Shown here: positions 1 through 9,073 of the stretch, piece after piece
Layout: every line of letters starts with the position of its first letter
Numbering within the stretch: position 1 is the stretch's first letter
Assembly: GCA_913009235.1 (NCBI GenBank)
Contig: CAJVXS010000003.1
Span: 107,853 to 171,852 of the forward strand
DNA length: 64,000 nt
From: an uncultured Methylophilaceae bacterium
Lineage (GTDB): Bacteria > Pseudomonadota > Gammaproteobacteria > Burkholderiales > Methylophilaceae
Direction: 5' to 3'
Made by a program: the position numbers and the translations under genes
The notes under the pieces: model-generated
The model's database searches: none
The model's input: only the letters and a program-made list of their open reading frames with translations
Told to the model about the DNA's origin: nothing

Positions 1-457
1 CCTAATACTTGATCAACTTGTACCAACAACCAATATCAAAAGATATTTTAATTATGTGGACAATCTGAAAGTTATTGTAGTCGATAGAGACCCAAGGGAT
101 TTATATTTATTAAATCAACTACATTGGAAAGGTGCCAGTTACATTTGTGATACATCAGATGTTAATGAGTACATAAGTTGGTATAAATCACTAAGAATGC
201 ATAGAAATCATGAAGATTTAAATAATGAAAATATCATAACTATAAACTTCGAGGAGTTGATTTATGAGTATGAAGACACAGTGATAAAGATATGTGATTT
301 CTTAAATATAAACATTCAAGAGCAAACTTATAAGAAGAAATATTTTGATCCAAAAATTTCTATAAAAAATACAAAATTATGGGAAAGCGAACACAATTAT
401 CAAAATGAAATTAAATCGATAGAAAAAGAATTGAGTAAATTTCTCTATGATAAATAA
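1..457 (+). CDS. Sulfotransferase-like protein, 5' end outside the window
   Basis: The reading frame is open from base 2, so only the last 151 residues are visible and the start lies to the left. It contains VDRDPRD, which resembles the 3'-phosphate-binding part of PAPS-dependent sulfotransferases, followed by the FEELIYEYEDTVIKICDFL pattern common in the C-terminal half of the Sulfotransfer_3-like family. Its position at the head of a polysaccharide operon suggests sulfation of a sugar or a carrier, but the substrate cannot be read. The next gene begins inside its last codons, so the two are probably translationally coupled. The GTG at 56 is only an internal valine codon, not a likely start. 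Confidence 0.6.
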   Translation, partial: LILDQLVPTTNIKRYFNYVDNLKVIVVDRDPRDLYLLNQLHWKGASYICDTSDVNEYISWYKSLRMHRNHEDLNNENIITINFEELIYEYEDTVIKICDFLNINIQEQTYKKKYFDPKISIKNTKLWESEHNYQNEIKSIEKELSKFLYDK

Positions 458-1910
458 GAGAAGATTAGAGGAATTAATCGAACCGCATTTTTTCTCTGAT
501 TTAAAAGATGAAGGCTATGCTGTAAATCGTATAAAGTCAAATTGGTTGCTTACTTCCAATAGGTTTGATTTGGCATTTAAATTACTTTATCTTGAAATGA
601 AAGGTAAGGGCGTAGGGTTTTCAAAAGAGTTTTATCAGAAACATATAGGCGCACTAAGTCTAGGAAAATTTACTGAACCCGGTAATGAAAAAAAAAATAG
701 CATAGAAAATTTTATAAAGGAGTTTGACAAAACCTTCGAGAATATTCAGACAAATGGCTTTGATGAACAAAGAACCTTAATCCCTCTTTCAAAAAATGGC
801 TCAATAGCAAATGGTTCTCATAGAGTGGCAAGTGCCATATTTCTTGATAAGGATGTCAAATCCGTAAAAATTGATACTGATAATCATATTTATGATTATC
901 GTTTTTTTCAAGAAAGAGGCATGTCAAGCAATGTGCTGGATGTTGTGGCAACTAAGTTTATTTCATATTCAACTAATACGCACATTGCTTTCATATGGCC
1001 TTCAGCCGTTGGACATGATAAAGAGGTGGAGAGCCTTATCCCTAATATTGTGTATCGAAAGAGCGTACAGTTAAGTAAAAATGGCGCACATAATTTACTG
1101 TCTCAAATTTATTTTGGTGAAGAGTGGTTGGGCAGTGTTGAGGATAATTTCAAGGGTGCAGAAGGGAAGCTTGTTGAGTGTTTTAAAAATGACAGGCCAG
1201 TTAGGGTTATCGCTTTTCATGCGGATAGTTTGAATTATGTTGCCAAAATTAAAGATGAAATACGTAAAATTTTTAACATCGATAAACATTCAGTTCATAT
1301 CACAGACACTAAAGATGAAGCGGATAGGGTTGCAAGAACAGTATTTAATGACAATAGCATTCATTTTTTAAATCATGCAAGGCCCAATAAATTTGTCTCA
1401 ACGCATAATAAGGTCGCTGCTTTTAAAGTATTTATAAGTAACCGTGATGTTCGTCATGACGATGTACTACTCGATGGGTCGATGGTGTTATCTGCTTACG
1501 GGGTAAGGGAGGCGAATGATATCGATTATTTTGCGAATGACAATAGCAAGGTTGACATTCAAAATGACGCGTTCGAGTGTCATGACAGCGAGCTGAAATA
1601 TCACGATATAGAGAAATTATCGCTTATCCATAATCCTCAATATTATTTTTATTTTAACGATATAAAGTTTGTGTCGTTCGAGCAAGTTTATAAAATGAAA
1701 AAAAATAGAAATGAGACTAAGGATATTGCTGATTGCAAAATGATGGAAGCATTATTGGAAAACAACAAAACCAAGGCAATGTTGAACAAATTTAGGCAAT
1801 TTTTCTATTATCAAAAAATAAAGACAAGGGTGTCGCTCATCAAGTTTTTAAGGCTTGTTGGGCTACATTCCACTCTAAAGTTTTTGTATGGACTAATGGT
1901 AAAGAAATGA
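447..1910 (+). CDS. Hypothetical protein with ParB-like and nucleotidyltransferase-like segments
   Basis: This 487-residue protein overlaps its upstream neighbour by 11 bases. Around residues 118-135 it has NGSHRVASAIFL, which resembles the nucleotide-binding signature of ParB/sulfiredoxin-type folds. Around residues 340-365 it has LDGSMVLSAYGVREANDIDYF, matching the G-S followed by D-h-D arrangement of polymerase-beta-type nucleotidyltransferases. No membrane segment or signal peptide is seen. Similar proteins occur in surface-polysaccharide clusters, and a role in modifying or activating a glycan precursor is inferred only from context. I do not recognise a characterised homologue. Confidence 0.7.
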   Translation: MINKRRLEELIEPHFFSDLKDEGYAVNRIKSNWLLTSNRFDLAFKLLYLEMKGKGVGFSKEFYQKHIGALSLGKFTEPGNEKKNSIENFIKEFDKTFENIQTNGFDEQRTLIPLSKNGSIANGSHRVASAIFLDKDVKSVKIDTDNHIYDYRFFQERGMSSNVLDVVATKFISYSTNTHIAFIWPSAVGHDKEVESLIPNIVYRKSVQLSKNGAHNLLSQIYFGEEWLGSVEDNFKGAEGKLVECFKNDRPVRVIAFHADSLNYVAKIKDEIRKIFNIDKHSVHITDTKDEADRVARTVFNDNSIHFLNHARPNKFVSTHNKVAAFKVFISNRDVRHDDVLLDGSMVLSAYGVREANDIDYFANDNSKVDIQNDAFECHDSELKYHDIEKLSLIHNPQYYFYFNDIKFVSFEQVYKMKKNRNETKDIADCKMMEALLENNKTKAMLNKFRQFFYYQKIKTRVSLIKFLRLVGLHSTLKFLYGLMVKK

Positions 1911-2794
1911 AAGATATTTTAATCTCTGTTATTTTGCCGGTGTATAACGGCGCACCATACCTTGATGAAGCGATTGTCAGTATATTAAAACAAACGCATG
2001 ATAATTTTGAGCTTATTGTTATTAATGACGGATCTACAGATGAAAGTTTAGAAATTTTAGAAAAATATGCCATTCAAGATAGCCGAATTATATTAATCAA
2101 TCGTCAGAATAAGGGTTTGGTTTATAGTTTGAATGAGGGCTTTTTAAAAGCCAAGGGTAAATACATTGCTAGAATGGATGCCGACGATGTGAGCGATCCA
2201 TTTCGATTAGAAAGTCAGATTGAGCATATCGAAAAACACAATTTAGATATTTGTGGCGGACATTGCTTATTGATAGATGGTGAAGGCAAAATTAATGGAT
2301 TAAATGTTGTGCCAACAAGCCATCAAATGTGTACTTTGTCATTGTTGTTTAAGGTTCCTTTTTCCCATCCTAGCGTTATGCTTCGGAAGCAATTTTTAGA
2401 TAAAAATTCTTTAGAATATGGTCAATCTGTTTACAAAGTAGCAGAAGATTTAGATTTGTGGCTAAGAATGCACAAGTGTGGCGCAAGATTTGGTAATGTT
2501 GATAGAGTGGTCTTAAAGTATAGAATGCTTGGTGAGTCTTTATCTAAAGTGAATAATGCACCAATACTTAAAGAAACAAAAGCCATGCTCCATCAGTTTT
2601 ATAAAGATAATCATCAGCAACTCGCCCTAATTATAAAGAACCTGCCATCAGTGTTAAATGAAGAGGAAAAATCATTGCTGGTGCGTTATATATATCAACG
2701 CGTTAAAAGATTAGACTTTTCTAATGTTGGCCTGATGAAGAAAATAGATAAGAAGATTATTCTTAATAGCATCCTATCTGAGATGATAAGGTGA
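1907..2794 (+). CDS. Glycosyltransferase family 2
   Basis: A 295-residue GT-A-fold glycosyltransferase. The start shows ISVILPVYNGAPYLDEAI, the nucleotide-binding entry of family 2, followed by VINDGSTDES and the metal-binding MDADD near residues 89-93. A later EDLDLWLRM supplies the usual catalytic-base region. No membrane helix is evident, so it should act at the cytoplasmic face on the lipid-linked oligosaccharide. The ATG overlaps the upstream stop (ATGA), showing tight coupling. Donor and acceptor sugars cannot be deduced. Confidence 0.85.
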   Translation: MKDILISVILPVYNGAPYLDEAIVSILKQTHDNFELIVINDGSTDESLEILEKYAIQDSRIILINRQNKGLVYSLNEGFLKAKGKYIARMDADDVSDPFRLESQIEHIEKHNLDICGGHCLLIDGEGKINGLNVVPTSHQMCTLSLLFKVPFSHPSVMLRKQFLDKNSLEYGQSVYKVAEDLDLWLRMHKCGARFGNVDRVVLKYRMLGESLSKVNNAPILKETKAMLHQFYKDNHQQLALIIKNLPSVLNEEEKSLLVRYIYQRVKRLDFSNVGLMKKIDKKIILNSILSEMIR

Positions 2795-2827
2795 TTGCAT
2801 ATGATGTTAATAAGGCCAAGGTGAGTA

Positions 2828-3967
2828 ATGATATTGGTTAATGCTTTAGGTGTAATTGACTCTGGCGGTATTGTTGTTTTAGATAAATTTTTATGTGAAT
2901 GTTTAGAATATCCTTTGGGCCGCAGATATCTTATTATTGCAAATGATAATTTCAATATTAGGCAGTTACTTGGCAAGTATAAAGAAAACTCCTTATTTGA
3001 TTTGTTGATTATTAAAAATAAGGGCTTTATGTACAGGCTTTTTTATGAAAATCTAATCTTTAGGAAGTTAGTCAAAGAGCATTGTATTGACTTAATATAT
3101 AATTTTTCTGGAACTACACAATTCTTTACTAAAACTCCACAGCTGATAAAAATTCAAAATCTTTTGTTTTACTCCAAAAAACTGGATGGTTCCTATCAAG
3201 AGAAAAAGCTTTTCTTGAGGTGGCTTAAAGATATTTTTGTAAAAAGAATGATATTCATTCAAATGCTGAGTTTTGCCACTCATTTTGAAATACAATCTTC
3301 GCATGTTAAGCGGTGTTTGTCGGATTTTATTAATACTAGAAATAAATTTTTTTATGTAAAGAGTGATGTTGATGTGTCTGACATCGAATTCCACACACCA
3401 AGACAATATGATTTCGCAAAAAAAATAAAGTTTTTGTATATTGTCGGCCCTCATTTTGAGAGTTTGCATAAAAACTTTCAAGATTTCACAAATGCCATGA
3501 TGAGTTTGGCTGAGGCAGGTATTGGCTTTGAAATTAATATTACATTATCTAATGAACAGTTGAGCAGCTCTAAAGTTTGGGACGCTTCTTTAGATTCGAA
3601 AACAAATTTTCTTGGCTACATAAGTGATCAAGAAAAAATAATGGAATTATTTTGCGATAATACAATTCTAATTTCCACTTCTGTTATTGAGACGTTGGGA
3701 TTGCACGTAATAGAAGGTATTAAGCATGGCGTTATTACTATTGTCCCGGATGAAGAATACGCTAATACAGTTTATGGAAGTAATTTGTTTAAATATAAGT
3801 TATTTAATACAAATGCTTTGTTCAGCACTGTAATGACTATAATAAATGGCAATGGGCCTTATAGTGATAAAATTTTATCCGTACAAGATGATTTAAGGCA
3901 GAGTGAAATGAGCAAGTTTTATAGTATTCAAGATGTATTCGATGAGGTTATAAATGTTCAAGAATAA
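2828..3967 (+). CDS. Glycosyltransferase, GT-B type (family 1/4-like)
   Basis: A 379-residue protein whose C-terminal half carries LFCDNTILISTSVIETLGLHVIEGIKHGVITIVPD, the E-x7-E-like donor-sugar region of GT4-type retaining glycosyltransferases. The N-terminal half begins MILVNALGVIDSGGIVVLDKF, with the small-residue loop expected at the start of a GT-B Rossmann domain. A good ribosome binding site (AAGGTGAG) precedes the ATG. The gene overlaps fnlA by 14 bases. Specificity is unknown; it probably adds one sugar to the repeat unit. Confidence 0.75.
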   Translation: MILVNALGVIDSGGIVVLDKFLCECLEYPLGRRYLIIANDNFNIRQLLGKYKENSLFDLLIIKNKGFMYRLFYENLIFRKLVKEHCIDLIYNFSGTTQFFTKTPQLIKIQNLLFYSKKLDGSYQEKKLFLRWLKDIFVKRMIFIQMLSFATHFEIQSSHVKRCLSDFINTRNKFFYVKSDVDVSDIEFHTPRQYDFAKKIKFLYIVGPHFESLHKNFQDFTNAMMSLAEAGIGFEINITLSNEQLSSSKVWDASLDSKTNFLGYISDQEKIMELFCDNTILISTSVIETLGLHVIEGIKHGVITIVPDEEYANTVYGSNLFKYKLFNTNALFSTVMTIINGNGPYSDKILSVQDDLRQSEMSKFYSIQDVFDEVINVQE

Positions 3968-4976
3968 GGTTTTATTAATTACTGGTGGTACAGGGTCATT
4001 TGGTAATGCTGTGTTAAGGAGATTCTTAACCACTGATATTAAAGAGATACGCATTTTCTCAAGAGATGAGCTTAAGCAAGGCGACATGAGAAAGCGTTAT
4101 AACAACGATAAGCTTAAATTTTATATCGGCGATGTAAGAGATAAAAATTCAATTGATGACGCAATTAGGGGCGTTGATTATGTATTTCATGCGGCGGCCC
4201 TTAAACAAGTCCCATCGTGTGAATTTTACCCGATGCAGGCGGTTAAAACTAATGTTATAGGGACCGAAAACCTATTAAACTCAGCTATTCGTGCAGGCGT
4301 CAAGAAGGTCATCGCACTTAGCACAGATAAAGCTGTTTATCCAATCAATGCAATGGGCATCAGCAAGGCCATGATGGAAAGGGTTGTTGTATGTAAGGGC
4401 AGAAATGTCAAAGACACTATGATTGCTTGTACTAGATATGGCAATGTGATGGCTAGCCGTGGTTCGGTTATTCCATTATTTATTGATCAAGTTAGGAATG
4501 GCAATCCTATAACTATTACAGATCCAAATATGACCCGATTTATGATGAGTCTAGACCAGGCGGTAGATTTGGTGTTATTTGCATTTGAAAATGGACAGAG
4601 TGGCGATGTTTTTGTGCAGAAGGCCCCTGCCGCAACAGTAGAGCTACTTGCTAGTACGATGAAAAATATTTTAGGCGTACCTGGGCATGAAGTAAAAACT
4701 ATTGGCACAAGGCATGGCGAAAAGTTGTATGAAACTTTGCTGACGAAAGAGGAGATGGTAAAGGCTATTGATATGGGTGAATATTACCGAATTCCTGCCG
4801 ATACACGAGACCTTAATTACAATCAGTTTTTCGAAGAGGGGGAGGAAGTCATTACAGAGGCGGGTGAATATCATTCTCATAATACCCATAGATTAAATGC
4901 AGAGGAGTTAACAGAGTTGCTGTTGAGCCTTAGAGAGATTCAGGATGATTTAAAGGAGTTTCAGAAAAATGGATAA
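3954..4976 (+). CDS. fnlA: UDP-N-acetylglucosamine 4,6-dehydratase/5-epimerase (FnlA/CapE/WbjB type)
   Basis: A 340-residue extended short-chain dehydrogenase. GGTGSFGNAVLRRF is the NAD(P)-binding Rossmann loop, and HAAALKQVPSCE is the diagnostic signature of the UDP-GlcNAc C4,C6-dehydratase/C5-epimerase subgroup, in which the usual YxxxK tyrosine is replaced (here MGISKAMMERV). Enzymes of this group make UDP-2-acetamido-2,6-dideoxy-L-arabino-hexos-4-ulose, the first step to UDP-L-FucNAc. The wecB/fnlC-type epimerase follows with an 8-base overlap, which supports that pathway. Soluble and cytoplasmic. Confidence 0.88.
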   Translation: MFKNKVLLITGGTGSFGNAVLRRFLTTDIKEIRIFSRDELKQGDMRKRYNNDKLKFYIGDVRDKNSIDDAIRGVDYVFHAAALKQVPSCEFYPMQAVKTNVIGTENLLNSAIRAGVKKVIALSTDKAVYPINAMGISKAMMERVVVCKGRNVKDTMIACTRYGNVMASRGSVIPLFIDQVRNGNPITITDPNMTRFMMSLDQAVDLVLFAFENGQSGDVFVQKAPAATVELLASTMKNILGVPGHEVKTIGTRHGEKLYETLLTKEEMVKAIDMGEYYRIPADTRDLNYNQFFEEGEEVITEAGEYHSHNTHRLNAEELTELLLSLREIQDDLKEFQKNG

Positions 4977-6102
4977 GTTGAAGGTAATGACTATTGTAGG
5001 CACTAGGCCAGAGATCATCAAGCTAAGCCAAGTGATGAAAGAGTTAGATCGACACGTAGATCACACAATTGTCCATACTGGCCAGAATTATGATTATGAA
5101 TTGAATGAATTATTTTTTGAACAGTTAGACATTAGAAGACCTGATATCTTCTTGGAAGCCGTTAAAGGTACACCATCAGAAACTATTGGAGATATTATCG
5201 CAAAGGCTGACAAGGTCTTCGATGAACTGCAGCCGGATGCTTTATTGATCTATGGCGATACTAACAGCTGCTTAAGTGTTATTCCCGCAAAGAAGAGAAA
5301 GATACCAATCTTTCATATGGAGGCGGGTAATCGATGCTTTGACCAAAGAGTTCCAGAAGAAGTTAATAGAAAAATTGTAGATCATTTGAGTGATATCAAC
5401 CTACCTCTTTCAGAACAAGCTAGGGATTATCTGATTGCAGAAGGCATCAAGCCTGAAACAATTATTAAAACTGGTTCACCGATGACAGAAGTCTTAACTG
5501 CGAATATGGGAAAGATCAAATCTTGCGATATTCTAGAAAGAGAAGGGCTGAAGCCAAAAGCATATATTGTTATGAGTATTCACAGGGAAGAAAATGTTGA
5601 CTCGCCCAAAAACTTCAGTGATTTATTAGAATCGATTGATGAGTTAGCTAAGAAATACAATATGCCAATTATTATTTCTACACATCCAAGAACAAGAAAG
5701 AAATTGGAAGATATTGGCCACAAAAACGAAAACCCTTTAATTAGATTCTCAAAACCTTATGGTTTTCATGAATATAACAACCTGCAAATGAATGCATTTT
5801 GCGTGATCTCAGATAGTGGCACTATTGCTGAAGAGGGGTCAATACTGAATTTACCTGCTGTCACAATACGTCAGGCACACGAACGACCAGAAGGCATGGA
5901 TGAAACGACAGTAATCATGTCCGGATTGAATAAGGCTAGGGTTGTTCATGCAGTTGAAGTTGCTACAGCCCATAATTCACAAGATGCTAGAGTGATAAAG
6001 CCCGTTAAGGACTATGAGGCTGACAATGTTTCTAAAAAGATTTTAAGGATCATCTTGTCGTATGTTGATTATGTTGACAGAACTGTTTGGCATAAACATT
6101 AA
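4969..6102 (+). CDS. wecB: Non-hydrolysing UDP-HexNAc 2-epimerase (WecB family, FnlC/WbjD role likely)
   Basis: A 377-residue UDP-GlcNAc 2-epimerase family protein: VGTRPEIIKLSQVM at the start, HTGQNYDYELN, YGDTNS and HMEAGNRCFDQRVPEEVNRKI are family hallmarks, and the C-terminal half has SDSGTIAEEGSILNLPAVTIR. WecB proper converts UDP-GlcNAc to UDP-ManNAc. In clusters with a FnlA-type dehydratase and an RmlD-like reductase the same family (FnlC/WbjD/CapG) carries out the last epimerisation to UDP-L-FucNAc, the more likely role here. The chemistry is clear, the exact substrate is inferred. Confidence 0.88.
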   Translation: MDKLKVMTIVGTRPEIIKLSQVMKELDRHVDHTIVHTGQNYDYELNELFFEQLDIRRPDIFLEAVKGTPSETIGDIIAKADKVFDELQPDALLIYGDTNSCLSVIPAKKRKIPIFHMEAGNRCFDQRVPEEVNRKIVDHLSDINLPLSEQARDYLIAEGIKPETIIKTGSPMTEVLTANMGKIKSCDILEREGLKPKAYIVMSIHREENVDSPKNFSDLLESIDELAKKYNMPIIISTHPRTRKKLEDIGHKNENPLIRFSKPYGFHEYNNLQMNAFCVISDSGTIAEEGSILNLPAVTIRQAHERPEGMDETTVIMSGLNKARVVHAVEVATAHNSQDARVIKPVKDYEADNVSKKILRIILSYVDYVDRTVWHKH

Positions 6103-6191
6103 GAGCGAAGTATACTCGCCCAAATAATTCTCTAGGTAAAGTAAGAAGCAATTATTTTCTACCTGCCACCTCATTCTACAAGGCTTTTAGT

Positions 6192-7577
6192 TTGAAGCGT
6201 TCTCTTTTAGCAATTTGTATATTAACTATATTGCTTGTTACTGGGTATACGGCAAATGCTTATAACGGCGATATTTATATATTTCTATTATTTTCAGCAA
6301 CCTCAAATTTCCTATTGTTGTTTGGCTTCAGGGGGAAGGCTTTCTTTTTCGATACGTTTATCGGCGTATTTTTGTGGATTGCTTTCTGGTTAAAATTAGT
6401 TTTAGGCATCGCTGTGGTTGGCAGCTCGATTGCGGGTATTTCTGAGAGTGTAACAGTGCTAGATGACTCTTTGTTGGTTTCTTCAGTTGCTTTTCTCGCA
6501 TTAATTATTGCGAGTTACCTTAAAGAGTTTATCTTATATAAAAATCATCATGTTAATGACAAAGGCAACGGTGCAATGTTTTTTTTATATAAAGAGCATA
6601 GAAAATATATTTTAATTTTTTATGTATTGTTATTTGTTTTTATCGCTGTTACTAATTCAATTTTTCATATATACCAAAAAGGCATTGTAACCCCGCCAGG
6701 GGTTTCCTCAGTAGCTAATGTATATAAGTTGCTGTTATTGTTTGGGCTATCTTCATTTGGTGCATTAATCCTTAGGTACGAGCTTGATTTAAAAAGTAAA
6801 ACCACATTTTTTGCGCCACTCCTTGTGATTGTGGAGGCTTTTTTTACAAATGTCTCGTTATTAAGTAGAGCATTTATAATGAATATAGCCTCCCTGGGCT
6901 TTGGTTTTTTGAAGCACCTACAGCTTAATAAAATAAAACTTAAATTGAATTTTCTAATCGTTATTACATTTGTGGGCTTGGTTGCCTTTATTGGCTCTGT
7001 TCTTGTTGTTAATAGTCTTAGGCTGCAAGTTTCAGATGGAAATAGTCTTACAGTCACAGAGCATGCCGAGTCTATTAGCAACCTTGTTTTAAATAGACTA
7101 GTTGGGCTTGAAGGAGTGGTGGCAGTATCGCGCCATCCAGGGATAGGGTTTGAATTATTTAGCGCATCTTTAGATGAAAAATATGATGAACATAGCATGA
7201 GTTTTTATGATAAGAATTTTATTGACTCACCATACACTGGCTTATATGAACGAATTAAAGGCAACAACAATATAAATCATTATTCTAGCCTTCCAGGATT
7301 TATAGCGTTTTTCTATTATTCTGGATCCATGTGTTTTGTGTTTCTGATGACGTTCGTATTCGGCTTTATTGCTGTTTTTATAGAATGGCTAGCATACAAT
7401 TTAAGCAGTAGAAATGTAATCTTTTCATCGCTAATAGCGCAAACTATTGCTTATAGATATATTCATTTCGGTTACGCACCATTAAATAGCTACAAGCTTT
7501 TTGGGGCTATCATATTCACTATATTTTCACTCTATATAATAGAGAAAGTATTAGGTTGTTGGTATAAAAATGTATAG
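6192..7577 (+). CDS. Oligosaccharide repeat-unit polymerase-like membrane protein (Wzy-like)
   Basis: A 461-residue protein made almost entirely of hydrophobic helices (about ten or more), with a larger polar loop near residues 290-365 before the last helices, the arrangement seen in Wzy O-antigen polymerases. Sequence conservation in Wzy is low, so the call rests on topology and position between the sugar-nucleotide genes and the flippase. The start is a TTG at 6192 with a weak AGG upstream, and the first helix begins within a few residues. It overlaps the flippase by 8 bases. It would polymerise the repeat unit on the periplasmic side of the inner membrane. Confidence 0.65.
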   Translation: MKRSLLAICILTILLVTGYTANAYNGDIYIFLLFSATSNFLLLFGFRGKAFFFDTFIGVFLWIAFWLKLVLGIAVVGSSIAGISESVTVLDDSLLVSSVAFLALIIASYLKEFILYKNHHVNDKGNGAMFFLYKEHRKYILIFYVLLFVFIAVTNSIFHIYQKGIVTPPGVSSVANVYKLLLLFGLSSFGALILRYELDLKSKTTFFAPLLVIVEAFFTNVSLLSRAFIMNIASLGFGFLKHLQLNKIKLKLNFLIVITFVGLVAFIGSVLVVNSLRLQVSDGNSLTVTEHAESISNLVLNRLVGLEGVVAVSRHPGIGFELFSASLDEKYDEHSMSFYDKNFIDSPYTGLYERIKGNNNINHYSSLPGFIAFFYYSGSMCFVFLMTFVFGFIAVFIEWLAYNLSSRNVIFSSLIAQTIAYRYIHFGYAPLNSYKLFGAIIFTIFSLYIIEKVLGCWYKNV

Positions 7578-9069
7578 AAAATCATTTATTACAGGAGCTA
7601 CTTTTAGTTACATCCATGTGTTCCTATATTTTTTTACAGGCCTATTAGTAACTCCAGTTCTATTAGGCCATTTTGGCCGAGATTATTTCTCATTGTTAAT
7701 GCTAATATATGCAATTATTGCTTATATTAACAATATAAAGTTAGGGCTCCCTGAGTCGTTGGCAATGCTCGTTGCCAAGCAAAGCAATACAGAGTTAAGT
7801 AAGTTTCAGATTAAAAAAAGTTTTTTAATCTTGACTATTGTTGCTTGTCTCGCTCTGTCAATTATACTTCTAACCGGCACCCTGATAACTGATTGGAGGG
7901 TAATCTTAGGAGGTGTTTATCAATTAGAAGAAGATATTGTCTTGGAAGTGCTGTATGTATTGGTCGCTTTTTCGCTTATCAAAATACCTTTGGATTTATC
8001 TCTATCTGTTTATGTCGGCTTTAATGATGTTTATTTGGAAAAAATTTACAGATCGATAAACCTAATTGTAAATCTTTTATTGGTATTGTTTGTGGTTCAG
8101 AATAATCACAATATAATATTTTTTGCCTGGTCTGCAGCTATTGCGGACTTGCTCGTAAGCCTTGTATCCTTTGTGCATGCATTATTCAAATATAAAATTT
8201 ATAGATCTGCATGGCATTCAGCTAACTTTAGAGCAACAAGACTGTTACGTAGTGGTATTGATTTTTTTCAATTAAATATAACTCAGGCAATAGTTCTGGG
8301 TGCAGGTATTTTTCTTGTTAGTCATCTCCTCTCGCTGGAAAGTGTGGCTACTTATAGCTTAACAATGAAGGTTTATGCGTTCATTTTCTACGCTTTCACC
8401 ATTATCAATACTGTTATCGCACCATTATATGGTAAATGCATAGCAAATAATGACCATCAAGTGATTAATAAGGTTTTCAATGTTTCAATCTTATTATTGC
8501 CATTTGTCGGGGGCGTGATTTGGATTGTAACTATTGTTTTTATGAGGCATGCTATACTCCTTTGGACATCTTCTGAGCATTTCTTTATAGGTAATTATTT
8601 TGTTGTATTTATGGGTTTGTTTCTTTATACAGTAGGATATATATATTCTTATATTACTTTAATATCTAGCTTTGGAAAGGTGTCCAGCATTCACTCCATA
8701 AGATGGGTCGAGGGTTTATTTGGCTTCTTTCTTTCCTTTATCTTAGTACATTATATTGGTGTTTCAGGCATAGCAATCGGTCTCTCTTCTGCCAGCTTAC
8801 TCATTTCAATGCGATATATGCCCATACATGTAAGGAAGGTGGCATCTATTAATTTAGACTTTAGTACGCATAAAAAACATTTTTTTGTAGTGCTGCTGCC
8901 TAGCATTATTGCTGCCCTAATAATAGTAGAGTTTTATGACTCAATATGGGAGGGAATAATAGCAAGCGTTATATTACTCGCTTTCTACTCAGTTGCATCT
9001 TGGAAGCAGTTGGGCCTAGAAGATAGAAGAGATATTATTAAGCATTTATTTTCTTACAAAATGAGGTGA
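7570..9069 (+). CDS. Polysaccharide flippase (Wzx-like, MATE/MVF superfamily)
   Basis: A 499-residue membrane protein with about twelve to fourteen predicted helices, starting with a short basic tail and FSYIHVFLYFFTGLLVTPVLLGHFGRDYFSLLML, typical of the polysaccharide_synt family. Lipid-linked repeat units made in the cytoplasm would be flipped across the inner membrane by this protein, then joined by the neighbouring Wzy-like polymerase. It overlaps that gene at its 5' end, and four bases separate it from the next reductase gene. Confidence 0.8.
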   Translation: MYRKSFITGATFSYIHVFLYFFTGLLVTPVLLGHFGRDYFSLLMLIYAIIAYINNIKLGLPESLAMLVAKQSNTELSKFQIKKSFLILTIVACLALSIILLTGTLITDWRVILGGVYQLEEDIVLEVLYVLVAFSLIKIPLDLSLSVYVGFNDVYLEKIYRSINLIVNLLLVLFVVQNNHNIIFFAWSAAIADLLVSLVSFVHALFKYKIYRSAWHSANFRATRLLRSGIDFFQLNITQAIVLGAGIFLVSHLLSLESVATYSLTMKVYAFIFYAFTIINTVIAPLYGKCIANNDHQVINKVFNVSILLLPFVGGVIWIVTIVFMRHAILLWTSSEHFFIGNYFVVFMGLFLYTVGYIYSYITLISSFGKVSSIHSIRWVEGLFGFFLSFILVHYIGVSGIAIGLSSASLLISMRYMPIHVRKVASINLDFSTHKKHFFVVLLPSIIAALIIVEFYDSIWEGIIASVILLAFYSVASWKQLGLEDRRDIIKHLFSYKMR

Positions 9070-9073
9070 TAAG

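Noticed and set aside
6665..7198. 177-codon minus-strand ORF inside the Wzy-like gene
   Set aside because: Long only because the opposite strand is biased by hydrophobic codons; no start signal or domain.
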